64,000 nt of DNA from Streptomyces spirodelae (GTDB lineage Bacteria > Actinomycetota > Actinomycetes > Streptomycetales > Streptomycetaceae): positions 1 through 64,000 of the forward strand of contig NZ_JAFFZN010000029.1 in the NCBI RefSeq assembly GCF_017676385.1, given 5' to 3'. Of this stretch, positions 1 through 7,005 are shown piece by piece. The number at the start of each line of letters is the position of its first letter. Within the stretch, counting starts at the first letter, position 1. The translations under genes and the position numbers were made by a program. Under the pieces are notes generated by a model. That model ran no database searches, had not been told where the DNA came from, and worked only from the letters and a program-made list of their open reading frames with translations.

Positions 1-681
1 CGGGCCGCCGGTGTGGCCGCCGCCCGGGGTGACCAGCCCGGTCTCGTAGGCGAGCACGACGGCCTGCGCGCGGCTGCCGATGTCCAGCTTGGCCATCGTG
101 CGGTTGAGGTGCGTCTTGACCGTGGACTCGCTGATGACCAGGGCCTCGGCGATCTCCGGATTGGAGAGCCCGCCCGCCACCAGACGAAGCACGTCCAGCT
201 CCCGGCCGGTGAGCACATCGAGCGTCTCGGGCGGCGGGCCTGCGGGGTCCGGCTGCGGGGCGTACGCCTCGATCAGGCGGCGGGTGACGCTCGGCGAGAA
301 GAGGGTGTCGCCCTCGGCGACCGCGGCGATGGCCGCCAGCAGCCGCTGCGGCCCGGTGTCCTTGAGCAGGAACCCGCAGGCCCCCGCGCGCAGCGCGGCG
401 TAGACGTACTCGTCCAGGTCGAAGGTGGTCAGCACCAGGATGCGGGGGCGGGGCTCGTCGCTCGCCTCCAGGATGCGCTCGGTGGCGGTGATACCGCTGG
501 TGCCGGGCATCCGGATGTCCATCAGGATGACGTCGGGCCGCTGCTCGGCGGCGAGTTGGACGGCCTCGTCACCGTCGGACGCCTCGCCGACCACCTCCAT
601 GTCCGGTGCGGCACGCAGCAGAGCGGCGACGCCCGCCCTGATGAGCACCTGGTCGTCGACGACGAGCACCCTGATCGTCAC
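1..681 (-). CDS. LuxR/NarL-family response regulator (3' end outside window)
   Basis: DNA-binding partner of the kinase encoded just upstream. The N-terminal receiver domain has the acidic pair VVDD (residues 9-10), the phospho-acceptor Asp55 in ILMDIRMPG, and the conserved Lys in LLKD near residue 107. The C-terminal LuxR helix-turn-helix (LTGRELDVLRLVAGG through STVKTHLNRTMAKL) spans about residues 157-205. The GTG start is chosen because AGGAGG lies about 10 bases upstream and the receiver domain begins at once. It starts 22 bp after the kinase stop, so the two form an operon. The last codons are cut by the left window edge. Target genes cannot be read from the sequence. Confidence 0.93.
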   Translation of the reverse strand, partial: MTIRVLVVDDQVLIRAGVAALLRAAPDMEVVGEASDGDEAVQLAAEQRPDVILMDIRMPGTSGITATERILEASDEPRPRILVLTTFDLDEYVYAALRAGACGFLLKDTGPQRLLAAIAAVAEGDTLFSPSVTRRLIEAYAPQPDPAGPPPETLDVLTGRELDVLRLVAGGLSNPEIAEALVISESTVKTHLNRTMAKLDIGSRAQAVVLAYETGLVTPGGGHTGGP

Positions 682-703
682 CGTGTGTGTCCCCTCCTGG
701 CCG

Positions 704-2041
704 TCAGGCGGGGAGGATCAGCCGTACCTCGAATCCACCGCTCGCCCGTGGCCCGGCATGCAGCCGGCCCCCGTAGATCCTTGCGCGCTCCCGCATCCCA
801 ATCAAGCCGTGCCCGCCCGGGGGCGGGGAGCCGGTTCCCGGCGGGACCGGAAGCCCCCGGCCCGTGCCGCCCGCGCCATGGCCCGCGCGCCCGGTACGGT
901 CCCCTTTCGCGCCACCGCGCGTACGGCCACCGGTGGGGCTCCGGTACCGGCCGTGGTGTGCGCCGCCGTCGTCGGTGACCGTCACCGTCAACTCCCGCGA
1001 CTCATAGGTGACGGTGACGGCGGCCTGCGCCGGGTAGGCGTGCTTGAGCACGTTGGTGAGCGCTTCCTGGACGACGCGGTAGGCACACTGCCCCGCGCCG
1101 GGCGCCAGGGGGCGCGGCTCGCCGACGACGGTGAACTGCACGGGGATGCCTGCGCCGCGTACCCGGTCGGCGAGTTCAGGGAGCTGGTCGAGACCGGGCG
1201 CCGGGCCGAACTCCGCCTGGTCGTCGGTGCCCTGGACGAGCCGCGGGCCGCCGTCCCCCGGGCGGTCCCCGCCCTCCACACGCAGCACGGCCAGCAGGCG
1301 GCGCAGTTCGGCCAGCGCCTCTGTCGAGGTGTCGGCGATGGTGCCCAGCGCGCCGCGCGCGGTCTGCGGGTCCGTGTCGAAGACATAGCCCGCCAGCCCC
1401 GCCTGCACGGATATCACCGACATGTGGTGTGCCACCACGTCGTGCAGTTCGCGGGCGATACGGACCCGCTCCTCGGCGACAGCACGCCGTTCGGCACCCG
1501 CCCGTTCACGGCGCAACTGGCCGGTCAGCCGGGCCAGTTCGATGTTGCGCTGCGCCGACTTGCGCGCCAGATGGCCGAAGCCGCAGATGACGCTGGTGTA
1601 GAGCACGCTCTGGCCGAGCACGGTGGCCCAGGAGCTCTCCTGGCCTGTCGTCCCCGCGAAGTTCCATACCGCCGCCAGCAGCAGCGCGCACAGCGCCGCC
1701 TCGCGCAGCGGACGCATCGAGGCGACCGTGTAGAGGGCGAGGAGCGGGCCGAGGGTGTTGACGACAGGCCAGTAGTCGAGCGCCACGTACACGGTCCAGA
1801 CGGCCAGTACCACCAGGCACAGCGTGAACGGGATACGGCGGCGGGCGACCAGCGGCAGGTTCACCGCACAGGTCAGCGCCACGCCCGTGGCGTCGAGCCC
1901 CGACCAGCCCGCCGGGACCCGGTCGTTGCCCAGTAGCAGGCTGACCGTCGTGATGGCGAGCGTTATGGCGCTGTCGTACGCCACGGCCGGCACGCGCTCG
2001 GCCCACTGGCGCAGTCGGGTCCAGGCCGTCGTGCTCCGCAT
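704..2041 (-). CDS. Two-component sensor histidine kinase (HisKA_3 / NarL-partner type)
   Basis: Membrane sensor kinase of about 445 aa that should phosphorylate the adjacent response regulator. Five or six hydrophobic segments occupy residues about 20-155. The H-box RIARELHDVVAHHMSV carries the phospho-accepting His near residue 200, typical of HisKA_3 kinases. The ATPase domain follows, with N-box AYRVVQEALTNVLKHA, VTDDGG, and the G2 box HGLIGMRER near the C-terminus. About 50 Gly/Arg/Pro-rich residues (bases 812-961) separate VTDDGG from the G2 box, much more than usual. The ATG at 2041 is the best start given where the first membrane segment lies. An in-frame ATG at 2077 is the alternative. 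The stimulus is unknown. Confidence 0.9.
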   Translation of the reverse strand: MRSTTAWTRLRQWAERVPAVAYDSAITLAITTVSLLLGNDRVPAGWSGLDATGVALTCAVNLPLVARRRIPFTLCLVVLAVWTVYVALDYWPVVNTLGPLLALYTVASMRPLREAALCALLLAAVWNFAGTTGQESSWATVLGQSVLYTSVICGFGHLARKSAQRNIELARLTGQLRRERAGAERRAVAEERVRIARELHDVVAHHMSVISVQAGLAGYVFDTDPQTARGALGTIADTSTEALAELRRLLAVLRVEGGDRPGDGGPRLVQGTDDQAEFGPAPGLDQLPELADRVRGAGIPVQFTVVGEPRPLAPGAGQCAYRVVQEALTNVLKHAYPAQAAVTVTYESRELTVTVTDDGGAHHGRYRSPTGGRTRGGAKGDRTGRAGHGAGGTGRGLPVPPGTGSPPPGGHGLIGMRERARIYGGRLHAGPRASGGFEVRLILPA

Positions 2042-2287
2042 CGTCGCAGCGTAACGATCCACCCGCGGCGCCCTCATCCACCGGACGCGCTGTGTGGAGC
2101 ACCCGCTGCCTACCGCACTGGTACGAGGGCGGTCATCGAGTACCGCAGAAGGACAGCTTCCACTTACCGCCGTACGGTGACGACCAGCCGACCCAGGGCG
2201 CGTACCTTCAAGTATCGGGAAGAGCGCCACGCCCCGAGGGGACGGGGGCGGGTCACGGAACGGGGGAACCGTGGCCGCTGAGCAGCC

Positions 2288-2431
2288 TCAGGGCGTGGTG
2301 CTGTTCGTCGCCGAGTGGCCGCTGAGCATCAGCACGACTGTGACGACCAACAGCAGCAGTGCGACAACCGCGATGACGATGGTCAGGGCGCGGCCGAGCC
2401 CTCGGCGCCGCCACTCCTCGCGTAGCCGCAT
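2288..2431 (-). CDS. Small single-span membrane protein
   Basis: A 47-residue protein with a basic N-terminus (MRLREEWRRRGLGRA), one strong transmembrane helix of about 20 Ile/Val/Leu/Ala residues, and a short polar Ser/Thr tail. The start at 2431 is preferred because GGGGAG lies 9 bases upstream. An ATG at 2440 sits right against that purine stretch and is less likely. The basic-inside charge pattern supports a genuine membrane peptide rather than a chance frame. I do not recognise a family. It stands alone between the kinase gene and the phosphoesterase gene. Confidence 0.5.
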   Translation of the reverse strand: MRLREEWRRRGLGRALTIVIAVVALLLLVVTVVLMLSGHSATNSTTP

Positions 2432-2538
2432 GAACCCCATCTCCCCTGCGGGTCTCCGAGCCGCCGATCGCACACGAGTACCTCAAACCCGCGTTCTCGA
2501 AGCACTGTAGTGCGATCGGACAGCGCGGAAGGGGGAGA

Positions 2539-3309
2539 TCACTCAGGCACGACACGGAAGTGGGTCGTCAGCCTGCCCTCGTCGTCGTATACATGGAAGG
2601 CGATCGCCGGCGGCAGCTCGTAGTCGATCGGGCCGCCCTCCTCGCCCTCCCAGGGCATCTTCAGGGTGGAGACCACGCCGGGCGCCGCGACCAGCGGCAG
2701 CCCCGCGAAGGTGGTGACGGCCGGGGTGTGGCTGTGCCCGCACAACAGACCCGCCACATTGCCGTGCCTGCCGACCACCTCTGCCAGCCGCTCCTCGCCG
2801 AACTGCCGGATCGGGTCGACGTACTGTCCGTGCAGCGCGAGCGGCGGGTGGTGGAAGCAGACGAAGGCGGGCTTGTCGTCCGGCGCTCCGGCCAGCGCCT
2901 GGTCGAGCCAGGTGAGGGTGGCGTCGTCCAGATGACCGTGCCCCTTGCCGGGCACGCTGGAGTCGCACATCAGGAGGGTGGCGCCCAGCAGCTGGTGCGC
3001 CTGGTTGACGGGTGAGACATCGGCCGCGTCCCCGTTCAGCAGTACGGAGCGGTAGGGGCCGCGTGCGTCGTGGTTGCCGGGACAGATCAGTGGCAGCACC
3101 CCGTGGTCGGCGAACAGCTTCGCCGCCAGGGTGTATTCGGCCTCCTCGCCGTGGTCGGCGATGTCCCCGGTGAGCAGGACGGCGTCGAGTTCGCCAGGCA
3201 GTCCGGCCAGGTAGGCGAGCACGCGTTCGGCGCGCTCGCGGGCACGTGCGCCACCGTCTCCCCTGTCCTGGCCGAGATGGATGTCACTGAACTGCGCAAA
3301 GGCGAACAT
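2539..3309 (-). CDS. Calcineurin-like metallophosphoesterase (CpdA-like)
   Basis: A 256-aa cytoplasmic phosphodiesterase with the full metallophosphoesterase motif set: SDIHLG (DxH) near residue 8, LLTGDIADHG (GDxxD-like), CPGNHDARG (GNHD), FHHPP, and GLLCGHSHTP (GHxH) near residue 190. These residues bind a dinuclear metal centre. The closest general class is the 3',5'-cyclic nucleotide phosphodiesterase CpdA/Icc group, but the substrate cannot be fixed from sequence. Length is normal for the family. The gene is monocistronic, with 195 bp separating it from the upstream hydrolase gene. Confidence 0.88.
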   Translation of the reverse strand: MFAFAQFSDIHLGQDRGDGGARARERAERVLAYLAGLPGELDAVLLTGDIADHGEEAEYTLAAKLFADHGVLPLICPGNHDARGPYRSVLLNGDAADVSPVNQAHQLLGATLLMCDSSVPGKGHGHLDDATLTWLDQALAGAPDDKPAFVCFHHPPLALHGQYVDPIRQFGEERLAEVVGRHGNVAGLLCGHSHTPAVTTFAGLPLVAAPGVVSTLKMPWEGEEGGPIDYELPPAIAFHVYDDEGRLTTHFRVVPE

Positions 3310-3464
3310 TCGTTGGTCCTCGCTTCGTCGTGTGGCTCAGGCGTGCTCTTCGAGTTCCGCTCGGCGGGGGCTTCCGCCCTGCGGGGGTCCCGCTCAGCGG
3401 CGATCCCGCTTGGTGGGTTTCCAGGGCCCGTGGCGGATCACCCCTGGATCGCGGACCACGGTGC

Positions 3465-3524
3465 TCAGCTCTTCCGGTGGACGGTGCCTTCCGGTCGACG
3501 GCGTTCAGCTCTTCCAGAGGACGG
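3465..3524 (-). repeat. Duplicated stop-codon context of the phosphotriesterase gene
   Basis: The 20 bp that encode the end of the upstream hydrolase, including its TGA (3505-3524), recur 40 bp further downstream (3465-3484) with 18 of 20 bases identical. Similarity continues a few bases on each side. The second copy also contains TGA. It looks like a local duplication of the gene's 3' end. Confidence 0.7.
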
Positions 3525-4440
3525 CGAAAGCGCGGGCCGGGTTGTCCACGAAGATCCGCCGCGCCGCCTCATCCCCCAGCTCCCTGGTGACGCGGGGCCG
3601 CAGAACACGCGTCACGTACGGCACTCCGGTCTCCGCTCGCGCGGTCGCCGTTACCGTGTCACCGCCCAGCAGCACCCGGCCGCCGTAGCCCCGCTCCAAC
3701 AGATCGGCGAGGCTGTCGAAAAGGCGCCAGTCAGTCGCGTGATGGGTGCGCGAAGGACCGTCGAAAACCAGCCACGCACCCGACTGCGCCGCCTCGCGCT
3801 GCATCCGCACATCCGGGCAGCGCCCCAGATGCCCCAGCAGCACGCTGGAGGGCGGTACTTCGTGCTCGTCGCACAGGAACGCCAGGACCTCCGCCGCGCC
3901 GGTGCCCAGCTCGAGGTGGACGGCGATCGGCGCACCTGTCGCGTGGTGTGCCTCGGCCGCCGCCGCCATGGTCCGCCGCGCGTGGGCGCCGAGCCCGTGG
4001 AAGTCGCCTGCGACCTTGATCAGACCCGCCCGGGGCGACTCACCGCAGACAGCGCCGCGTACGCCCTCGGTCAGCTCTTCGACGAAGAGCCGCGCCGGGT
4101 CGGGCGGCAGCTCCCCTGTGTAGTGCTGTGCCTGGTGCAGTCCGGTCGCGGCGACCAGGCGTACGCCGGTGCGCCGGGCCAGCTCCACCAGCGCCCCGGA
4201 GTGGCGGCCCATCCCGTGGGGCGTCCACTGCACAAGACTCTGCCCGCCGTGGCCTGCGAACGCCCGCAGCTGCTGCTCGGCGGCTTCGGAGTCGGCGAGT
4301 TCCTGGCCGGGGAGCTGAGGGCTGCGCAGGAACAGATGGTCGTGCGCGTCGCAGACGCCGAGTTCCGCACCGGGTATGTCGCCCTCCACGGTGCGGACGG
4401 CCGGGACCGCCTGCTCTTCCCCCTCTTCTCCATGCTTCAC
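3505..4440 (-). CDS. Phosphotriesterase-family metal-dependent hydrolase
   Basis: A 311-aa protein of the amidohydrolase superfamily, phosphotriesterase branch. Metal ligands can be followed through the sequence: HDHL (HxH) near residue 33, a Lys in LIKVAGDF that could be the carbamylated bridging residue, His in APIAVHLELG, His in LLGHLGR, and Asp in LLGGDT. The GTG start overlaps the TGA of the upstream tetR gene (GTGA), so the pair is translationally coupled. The natural substrate could be a lactone or a phosphoester, and sequence cannot decide. Its coupling to a TetR repressor suggests induction by the substrate. Confidence 0.85.
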   Translation of the reverse strand: MKHGEEGEEQAVPAVRTVEGDIPGAELGVCDAHDHLFLRSPQLPGQELADSEAAEQQLRAFAGHGGQSLVQWTPHGMGRHSGALVELARRTGVRLVAATGLHQAQHYTGELPPDPARLFVEELTEGVRGAVCGESPRAGLIKVAGDFHGLGAHARRTMAAAAEAHHATGAPIAVHLELGTGAAEVLAFLCDEHEVPPSSVLLGHLGRCPDVRMQREAAQSGAWLVFDGPSRTHHATDWRLFDSLADLLERGYGGRVLLGGDTVTATARAETGVPYVTRVLRPRVTRELGDEAARRIFVDNPARAFAVLWKS

Positions 4441-5027
4441 GAGGCACCGCGCCCACTGGTCACCGAGGCGTCCAGGAGCCGCAGCAGGCCGTCGGCCGCC
4501 TGGTGGAAGGGGCCGGGGTCGTCGGCCGAGCGCGCGAGTACATAGCCGCCCTGGACGACGGCGACGATGGTGGCCGCCGTGGCGGCCGGGTCGAAGCCCG
4601 GGCCGAACTCGCCTGCCGCCCGCCCCTCTTCCAGTACCTCCGTCAGTCGGCCGCGCAGCCAGTCGAAGGTCTCCCGCAGCGGGGCGCGCAGCCCGGGGTC
4701 CGCGATCACGTCCGGGTCCTGGGCGAGTCCGCCTACCCTGCAGCCACGCAGCACGGCACGTTCGCGGCTCAAATAGGCCCGTACGCGCTCCCGGGCCATC
4801 CCCTCGCGCGAGAGGTCGGCGTCGGCTGCCGCGCGCATCTCCTCGGCGCTCTTGCGCACCGCTGCCCGTGCCAGGTCGGGCTTGCCTCCGAAGTGGTGGT
4901 ACATGCTGCCCTGGCCGACACCCGCGCGCTGCTGGATGGCACGGGGGCTCGTGCCCACGTAGCCGCGCTCCCACAGGAGTTCCTGGGTGGTCTCGATCAG
5001 CTTCCGTGCCGTGTCGGTACCGCTCAT
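4437..5027 (-). CDS. TetR/AcrR-family transcriptional regulator
   Basis: A 196-aa regulator. The N-terminal helix-turn-helix reads LIETTQELLWERGY, then TSPRAIQQRAGVGQGSMYHHFGGKPDL, the standard TetR DNA-binding layout ending in the YxHFxxK motif. The rest is the variable helical ligand domain. Start 5027 (MSGTDTARK) places the helix-turn-helix at the usual distance from the N-terminus. An in-frame ATG at 5042 is possible. An 18-bp imperfect palindrome sits 10 bases upstream of the start, so autoregulation is likely. It is coupled by GTGA to the downstream hydrolase gene, the presumed target. Confidence 0.9.
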   Translation of the reverse strand: MSGTDTARKLIETTQELLWERGYVGTSPRAIQQRAGVGQGSMYHHFGGKPDLARAAVRKSAEEMRAAADADLSREGMARERVRAYLSRERAVLRGCRVGGLAQDPDVIADPGLRAPLRETFDWLRGRLTEVLEEGRAAGEFGPGFDPAATAATIVAVVQGGYVLARSADDPGPFHQAADGLLRLLDASVTSGRGAS

Positions 5028-5036
5028 GGCAGCACT

Positions 5037-5054
5037 GTACATACTGATAGGTAC
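5037..5054. promoter_or_regulatory. Candidate TetR operator
   Basis: An imperfect palindrome, GTACATACTGATAGGTAC, with arms GTAC-N-TA and TA-N-GTAC. It lies about 10 bases upstream of the tetR start, where a bound repressor would block transcription or translation initiation. It is AT-rich against the local background. Confidence 0.5.
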
Positions 5055-5087
5055 ACAACCCGGTACCACCGTCTCCAAAAACGACCG

Positions 5088-5130
5088 CGCGACTGCTGCC
5101 GCAGGGGGAGGGGGAGCGGCAGCAGTCGCG
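5088..5130 (-). terminator. Rho-independent terminator of the first aldehyde dehydrogenase gene
   Basis: A perfect 15-bp GC-rich stem (5088-5102 with 5116-5130) and a 13-base purine loop. In the minus-strand transcript it is followed within a few bases by a run of five U (TTTTT complement at 5076-5080). It separates the dehydrogenase gene from tetR. Confidence 0.85.
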
Positions 5131-5217
5131 TTCCGTATCCGCCCGCCTGCCCGGCAGAAGTTTCGGCCGGACAGGCGACAGGCGGTCGGACTCGGAAGTG
5201 GCTCTTGAAACGCCGAG

Positions 5218-5262
5218 AACTCAGAGGACTCAGGGAACTCAGAGGGCGCAGAGGACTCAGAG
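5218..5262 (-). repeat. Five 9-bp tandem units carrying in-frame stop codons
   Basis: On the minus strand the end of the aldehyde dehydrogenase gene and the bases after it form five 9-bp units of consensus CTCTGAGTY. Because 9 is a multiple of three, the TGA is repeated in frame: stop at 5257-5259 and further TGAs at 5239, 5230 and 5221. One unit has mutated to TGC. Confidence 0.8.
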
Positions 5263-6711
5263 GTCGAGGCCGGTCAGCACCATGACGCGCTCGTAGGTGT
5301 AGTCCTCCATCGCGAACCGCACACCCTCGCGGCCCACACCGGACTCCTTGACGCCGCCGTACGGCATCTGGTCCGCACGGTAGGACGGCACATCGCCGAC
5401 GACGACACCGCCGACCTCCAGCTCCCGGTGCGCACGGAAGGCAACCTGCACATCGTGGGTGAACAGACCGGCCTGCAACCCGTACTTGGAGTCGTTGACG
5501 GCAGCGAACGCCTCCTTCTCGCCGTTCACCTTCACGAACGACATGACCGGGCCGAAGACCTCCTCGCAGCCGATCTGGGTGTCGGCGGGCACGTTCTCCA
5601 GCACCGTCGGCTCCACCGTCGCGCCGTCCCGCTTGCCACCCGTGAGCACCTTGGCGCCGGCGGCCACGGCCTCGCCGATCCAGGACTCGACACGGCGCGC
5701 GGCGTCCTCGCTCACCAGCGGACCCACATCGGTGGACTCGTCCGAGGGGTCACCGGTCTTCAGCGCCTCGACGGCCGCCACCACCTTGGGCACCAGCCGG
5801 TCGTAGACCGAGGCGTCCGCGACCACCCGCTGCACGGAGATGCAGGACTGGCCCGCCTGGTAGTTGGAGAAGGTGGCGATCCGCTGGGCCGCCCAGTCCA
5901 GGTCCGCTTCGGAGGAGTAGTCGGCCAGTACGACAGCCGCGCCGTTGCCGCCCAGCTCCAGCGTGACGCGCTTGCGCGGCGCGGAGTCGAGGATGGACCA
6001 GCCGACCGGCGCCGAGCCGGTGAAGGAGATGATCGGCAGCCGCTCGTCCTGCACCAGCCCCGGCATCTGGTCGTTCGGCACCGGCAGCACCGACCACGAA
6101 CCGGCCGGCAGCTCCGTCTCGGCCAGCAGCTCGCCCAGGATCAGCCCGGACAGCGGGGTGGCGGGCGCCGGCTTGAGGATGATCGGGGTGCCGACCGCGA
6201 GCGCCGGGGCGACCTTGTGGGCGCACAGGTTCAGCGGGAAGTTGAACGGCGCGATGCCCAGCACCGGGCCGTAGGGGAAGCGCCGGGTGAAGGCGAGCCT
6301 GCCCGTGCCGCCCGCGTCCGAGTCGAGCCGCTGGGCCTCGCCCCCGTTGAAGCGGCGGGCCTCCTCGGCAGCCCAGCGGAAGACGGAGATGCAGCGGCCG
6401 ACCTCACCGCGCGCCCACTTCATGGGCTTGCCGTTCTCCGCCGAGATCAGCTGCGCGATCTCGTCCGTACGCTCCACGAGGCGGCGCGTGATGTGGTCGA
6501 GCGCGGCGGCACGGACGTGCGCCGGGGTGGCGGAGAACTCGTCGGCCACCGCGGCCGCGGCGGCCACGGCCTCCTCCACCTGCTCGGAGGTGGGAATGCT
6601 GACGGTGCCGACGCGCCTGCCGTCCCAGGGCGAGGTGACATCGAGCGTGCTGTCGCCGGTGGCCTTGCGGCCGGCGAGCCAGAATGCGTGAGGAGAAGTC
6701 GCTGTCGTCAC
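5257..6711 (-). CDS. NAD(P)-dependent aldehyde dehydrogenase (candidate succinate-semialdehyde dehydrogenase)
   Basis: A 484-aa member of the aldehyde dehydrogenase superfamily. The nucleotide-binding signature (PFNFPLN, then ILKPAPATPLSG), FTGSAPVG, the general-base Glu in LELGGNGAAV and the catalytic Cys in AGQSCISVQR are all present, as is the C-terminal EEVFGPV motif. The GTG start at 6711 has GGAAGG about 9 bases upstream. The gene lies downstream of a PucR regulator and near gabT, so oxidation of succinic semialdehyde from GABA is plausible. The SFTGSAPVGW branch also includes other semialdehyde dehydrogenases, so the substrate is uncertain. A strong terminator follows. Confidence 0.85.
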   Translation of the reverse strand: MTTATSPHAFWLAGRKATGDSTLDVTSPWDGRRVGTVSIPTSEQVEEAVAAAAAVADEFSATPAHVRAAALDHITRRLVERTDEIAQLISAENGKPMKWARGEVGRCISVFRWAAEEARRFNGGEAQRLDSDAGGTGRLAFTRRFPYGPVLGIAPFNFPLNLCAHKVAPALAVGTPIILKPAPATPLSGLILGELLAETELPAGSWSVLPVPNDQMPGLVQDERLPIISFTGSAPVGWSILDSAPRKRVTLELGGNGAAVVLADYSSEADLDWAAQRIATFSNYQAGQSCISVQRVVADASVYDRLVPKVVAAVEALKTGDPSDESTDVGPLVSEDAARRVESWIGEAVAAGAKVLTGGKRDGATVEPTVLENVPADTQIGCEEVFGPVMSFVKVNGEKEAFAAVNDSKYGLQAGLFTHDVQVAFRAHRELEVGGVVVGDVPSYRADQMPYGGVKESGVGREGVRFAMEDYTYERVMVLTGLDL

Positions 6712-7005
6712 TGCGGATCGCCTTCCGGATGCGGGAGAGGGGCTCGGTTCCAGCTCCACGGTAGGGCGTCGAGGCCCACCCGCTTCTTCGCCGGGATGGA
6801 GCACTTGGACGGCGCGACACTACGGATTGTCGCTGTACGGCTTGTCCCGGTACGACCGGAGACCCGCGCGATGCCCCCTGTCGGTGCTTTCGTGAGGGCC
6901 GACGGTGGCGTCGTAGGCGCCCGCCGCAGTGGGTACGCGGGATGCCCTGAGGCGGTCGGGGCCAACCGGAGGCGAAGGAGGCTTCCGGGACGGGACAGCC
7001 GACGC
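6712..7005. other. Intergenic region upstream of the first aldehyde dehydrogenase gene
   Basis: 294 bp between the pucR stop and the aldehyde dehydrogenase start, both on the minus strand. No convincing small gene was seen. A TAGTGT hexamer on the minus strand (6817-6822) could be a -10 element about 105 bases before the GTG, with a weak GACAAG-like -35. The dehydrogenase therefore probably has its own promoter instead of depending on pucR read-through. Confidence 0.35.

Noticed and set aside
3540..3552. TTGTCCACG considered as a DnaA box
   Set aside because: It has a mismatch at the last base, lies inside the phosphotriesterase coding region and is single. Expected by chance.
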